The notes under the pieces were generated by a model. The model saw nothing but the letters and a program-made list of their open reading frames with translations, had not been told where the DNA came from and did no database searches. From contig JADJBC010000044.1 of assembly GCA_016703945.1 (NCBI GenBank), positions 186,001-250,000 on the forward strand: a DNA stretch of 64,000 bases, written 5' to 3'. Source of the DNA: Candidatus Aalborgicola danicus (GTDB taxonomy: Bacteria; Pseudomonadota; Gammaproteobacteria; Burkholderiales; Burkholderiaceae_C). A program made the translations under genes and the position numbers. The stretch's first letter is position 1; each line of letters opens with the position of its first letter. This document shows, one piece after another, positions 62,142 to 64,000 of the stretch.

Positions 62142-63344
62142 TCACACGCGCTTTATCACCAGCGCGATACCCTGGCCCACGCCGATGCACATGGTGCACA
62201 GCGCGTAGCGGCCACCACTGCGGTGCAACTGGTTGACCGCAGTGGTTACCAGGCGTGCACCGCTGGCGCCCAGTGGATGCCCCAGGGCAATGGCGCCGCC
62301 GTTGGGGTTGACCCGTGCGTCGTCATCCGCCAGCCCGAGGTCGCGCAGCACGGCCAGGCCCTGCGCGGCAAAGGCTTCGTTCAACTCGATGACATCCATC
62401 TGGGCCAAATTCAAACCCGTGAGTTCCAGCACCTTGCGTGTAGCGGGTGCCGGGCCGAAGCCCATGATGCGTGGCGCCACGCCAGCGGCGGCCATGCCCA
62501 CGATCCGGGCGCGCGGCGTCAGGCCATGGCGTGCGGCTGCCGCCTCGTTGGCCAGCAGCAGCGCGCAGGCGCCATCGTTGACGCCCGAGGCATTGCCCGC
62601 CGTCACCGTGCCATCAGGCCGCACCACGCCCTTGAGCTTGGCCAGTGCTTCCAGCGAAGTTGCGCGCGGGTGTTCGTCCTGGGTGACGATGATGGGGGCG
62701 CCCTTCTTCTGTGCGATCGACACCGGTGTGATCTCGGCGTCAAAGAAGCCGCTTTGTTGGGCGCGAATCGCGTTCAGCTGCGACCTTAGCGCCATGCGGT
62801 CCTGGGCCTCGCGTTCGATGTGGAAATCGGTGGCCACGTTCTCCGCCGTCTCGGGCATGGAGTCCACGCCGTACTGGGCTTTCATCAGCTTGTTGACAAA
62901 GCGCCAGCCAATCGTGGTGTCATAGACGGCATTGTTGCGGCTGAAGGCGCTGTCCATCTTGGGCATCACAAAGGGCGCGCGGCTCATGCTTTCCACACCA
63001 CCGGCAATCATCAGTTGCGCCTCGCCGCTTTTGATGGCGCGGGCGGCCGTTCCCACGGCGTCCAAACTGGAGCCACACAGGCGGTTGATCGTAGCGCCCG
63101 GCACCTCGGGTGGCAGACCGGCCAGCAGGGAGGACATGCGGGCCACATTGCGGTTGTCCTCACCGGCCTGGTTGGCGCAGCCGAACAGCACGTCGGTCAC
63201 GGCGGCCCAGTCGACCTGCGGGTTGCGGGCCATCAGCGCGCGCAGCGGAATGGCGCCCAGGTCGTCGGTGCGCACGCTGGAGAGTGCGCCGCCGTAGCGG
63301 CCGAAGGGGGTACGGATCGCGTCACAAATGAAAGCGTGGGTCAT
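62142..63344 (-). CDS. pcaF: Beta-ketoadipyl-CoA/acetyl-CoA thiolase
   Basis: This 400-residue thiolase of the PcaF/PaaJ type starts MTHAFICDAIRTPFGRYGGAL, with the active-site Cys in NRLCGSSLDAVG near residue 90, the His in GGAIALGHPLGASGAR near 352 and the second Cys in CTMCIGVGQG near 386. It cleaves 3-oxoadipyl-CoA to succinyl-CoA and acetyl-CoA, the last step shared by the beta-ketoadipate, phenylacetate and benzoyl-CoA (box) pathways. ATG 63344 overlaps the stop of the upstream 3-hydroxyacyl-CoA dehydrogenase by four bases, so they are one operon. A longer upstream frame exists but is non-protein-like. Confidence 0.9.
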   Translation of the reverse strand: MTHAFICDAIRTPFGRYGGALSSVRTDDLGAIPLRALMARNPQVDWAAVTDVLFGCANQAGEDNRNVARMSSLLAGLPPEVPGATINRLCGSSLDAVGTAARAIKSGEAQLMIAGGVESMSRAPFVMPKMDSAFSRNNAVYDTTIGWRFVNKLMKAQYGVDSMPETAENVATDFHIEREAQDRMALRSQLNAIRAQQSGFFDAEITPVSIAQKKGAPIIVTQDEHPRATSLEALAKLKGVVRPDGTVTAGNASGVNDGACALLLANEAAAARHGLTPRARIVGMAAAGVAPRIMGFGPAPATRKVLELTGLNLAQMDVIELNEAFAAQGLAVLRDLGLADDDARVNPNGGAIALGHPLGASGARLVTTAVNQLHRSGGRYALCTMCIGVGQGIALVIKRV

Positions 63345-64000
63345 ACAAATTTCCTGAGCCAGGGGCTGACGCGGTAGCGTTCGCCACGGTAGTGGGCATC
63401 CAGCACATCGAGCAGGGCGATGACCGCCGGGGTATTCCATTGCGCCAGCCATTCGAACGGGCCGGCAGGGTAGTTGACGCCCAGCTTCATCGCCGCATCG
63501 GCACCCTCGGGGGTGCAGACACCTTGCAGCACGGCATCGGCGGCTTCGTTGATCAGCATGGCCAGGGTGCGGGCCACGACCAGGCCCGGCGTATCGGCCA
63601 CGCGCTGGGGTTTGAAATCCAGGGCGGCCAGCCATCGCGCTGCTGTGCCGGTCCACGCCGGCGAGGCACGCAGCGAGGGTGCCCAGGCCAGCGCGGCACC
63701 ATGGCCCACCGAACGGGGAAGATCAAACACCGCCACTTCGGCGCCCAGCTGCGAGGCGGGCCGGCCGTCGGTTAGGCGCAACTGCGCACCATCCACCTCC
63801 AGCCCCAGCCAGTCGCTGGCCTGCACGCGCAAGAACGCCTGGCCGGTCTTTTCCAGCGCGGTGGCAAAGCCTTCCGCCAGCGGACCCTGGCCATGCAGGC
63901 GCAGCAATTTGGCGGTGGGCAAGGGCATGGACTCAATACTCTCGGGCAGCACCGTCGCTGCGCCATCGCCGTAGGCATAAAAGCCGCGGCCCGACTTGCG
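63341..64000 (-). CDS. 3-hydroxyacyl-CoA dehydrogenase, C-terminal part (runs off the window)
   Basis: The frame is open to base 64000, so the N-terminal NAD domain lies beyond the window. The visible 219 residues begin RKSGRGFYAYGDG, the start of the C-terminal dimerisation domain, and include VVARTLAMLINEAADAVLQG and MKLGVNYPAGPFEW, typical of PaaH/PaaC-type 3-hydroxyacyl-CoA dehydrogenases. In the box or phenylacetate pathway it oxidises 3-hydroxyadipyl-CoA to 3-oxoadipyl-CoA, substrate of the thiolase encoded next. The stop overlaps the thiolase ATG by four bases. Confidence 0.87.
   Translation of the reverse strand, partial: RKSGRGFYAYGDGAATVLPESIESMPLPTAKLLRLHGQGPLAEGFATALEKTGQAFLRVQASDWLGLEVDGAQLRLTDGRPASQLGAEVAVFDLPRSVGHGAALAWAPSLRASPAWTGTAARWLAALDFKPQRVADTPGLVVARTLAMLINEAADAVLQGVCTPEGADAAMKLGVNYPAGPFEWLAQWNTPAVIALLDVLDAHYRGERYRVSPWLRKFV

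Overview
The window looks like chromosomal DNA of a betaproteobacterium, order Burkholderiales, most likely family Comamonadaceae and Rhodoferax/Polaromonas-like. The reasons are the GC-rich coding bias, protein sequences typical of that family (UbiD, ValS, CysM, BoxB, a LivFGHM-type aromatic-acid transporter) and two families of short dispersed repeats. The genome appears to be that of an aerobic or facultative heterotroph with aromatic-acid catabolism, TonB-dependent uptake and extracytoplasmic redox proteins. Three ordinary chromosomal genes (ubiD, an EamA exporter, and valS, which is essential) each carry one single-base frameshift, so residual sequencing indels are likely.

Layout. 0-6 kb: end of ubiX, ubiD, an exported DUF1800/DUF1501 pair, and an adenylate cyclase fused to a hemerythrin domain. 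6-18.5 kb: an exported zinc metalloprotease, a ZnuD-like TonB receptor with a DUF2946-like partner, an EamA exporter, a DUF4143 ATPase, and a reverse-strand ABC exporter-type cluster with a DUF3299 protein and a tiny Cys/His-rich secreted protein. 18.6-23.4 kb: valS, a TusA-like protein, a Nudix hydrolase, cysM, tRNA-Leu(CAA). 23.6-28.6 kb: a secreted-protein/redox operon (472-aa exported protein, c-type cytochrome, TlpA-like thioredoxin, DUF4266 lipoprotein, DUF3570 outer-membrane barrel, ApbE). The DUF3570 protein carries two SGAT motifs of the kind ApbE flavinylates. 28.6-31.5 kb: a TPP riboswitch, a TonB receptor and a NadR-like P-loop kinase. 31.5-34.9 kb: an Lrp regulator divergent from a saccharopine-dehydrogenase-family enzyme and an ALDH7 enzyme, probably lysine catabolism. 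35-43.3 kb: peptidases, a cyclophilin, a zinc-ribbon membrane protein, small stress or redox proteins and an exported metallo-beta-lactamase-fold protein. 43.4-45.8 kb: a LysR gene split by a 1450-bp IS4-family element with perfect ends and a 10-bp target duplication.

46-58.8 kb is a coherent catabolic island: CoA ligase, crotonase, SDR dehydrogenase, thiolase, thioesterase, acyl-CoA dehydrogenase, a complete branched-chain-type ABC transporter and a MarR regulator. Together they describe CoA-dependent beta-oxidation of a phenylpropanoid (cinnamate, coumarate or ferulate type) to an aroyl-CoA or aromatic acid. 59.9-64 kb continues the theme with boxB (benzoyl-CoA epoxidase), a hemerythrin, a beta-ketoadipyl-CoA thiolase and a 3-hydroxyacyl-CoA dehydrogenase that runs off the window.

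Two repeat families run through the whole window. Family R1 (nine copies, about 50 bp, 5' TAGCCCCCGTG, core TTGCGTAAGCA, then GCTAT with an inverted ATAGC) sits mostly between genes. In at least two cases it also forms part of a coding sequence: a signal peptide and the C-terminus of an ABC ATPase. Family R2 (three full copies and one partial, about 80 bp, GCCCCCACGCTTGTCGC... with a central CCCCCCGAGGGGGC) occurs between genes and once in frame inside the acyl-CoA dehydrogenase.
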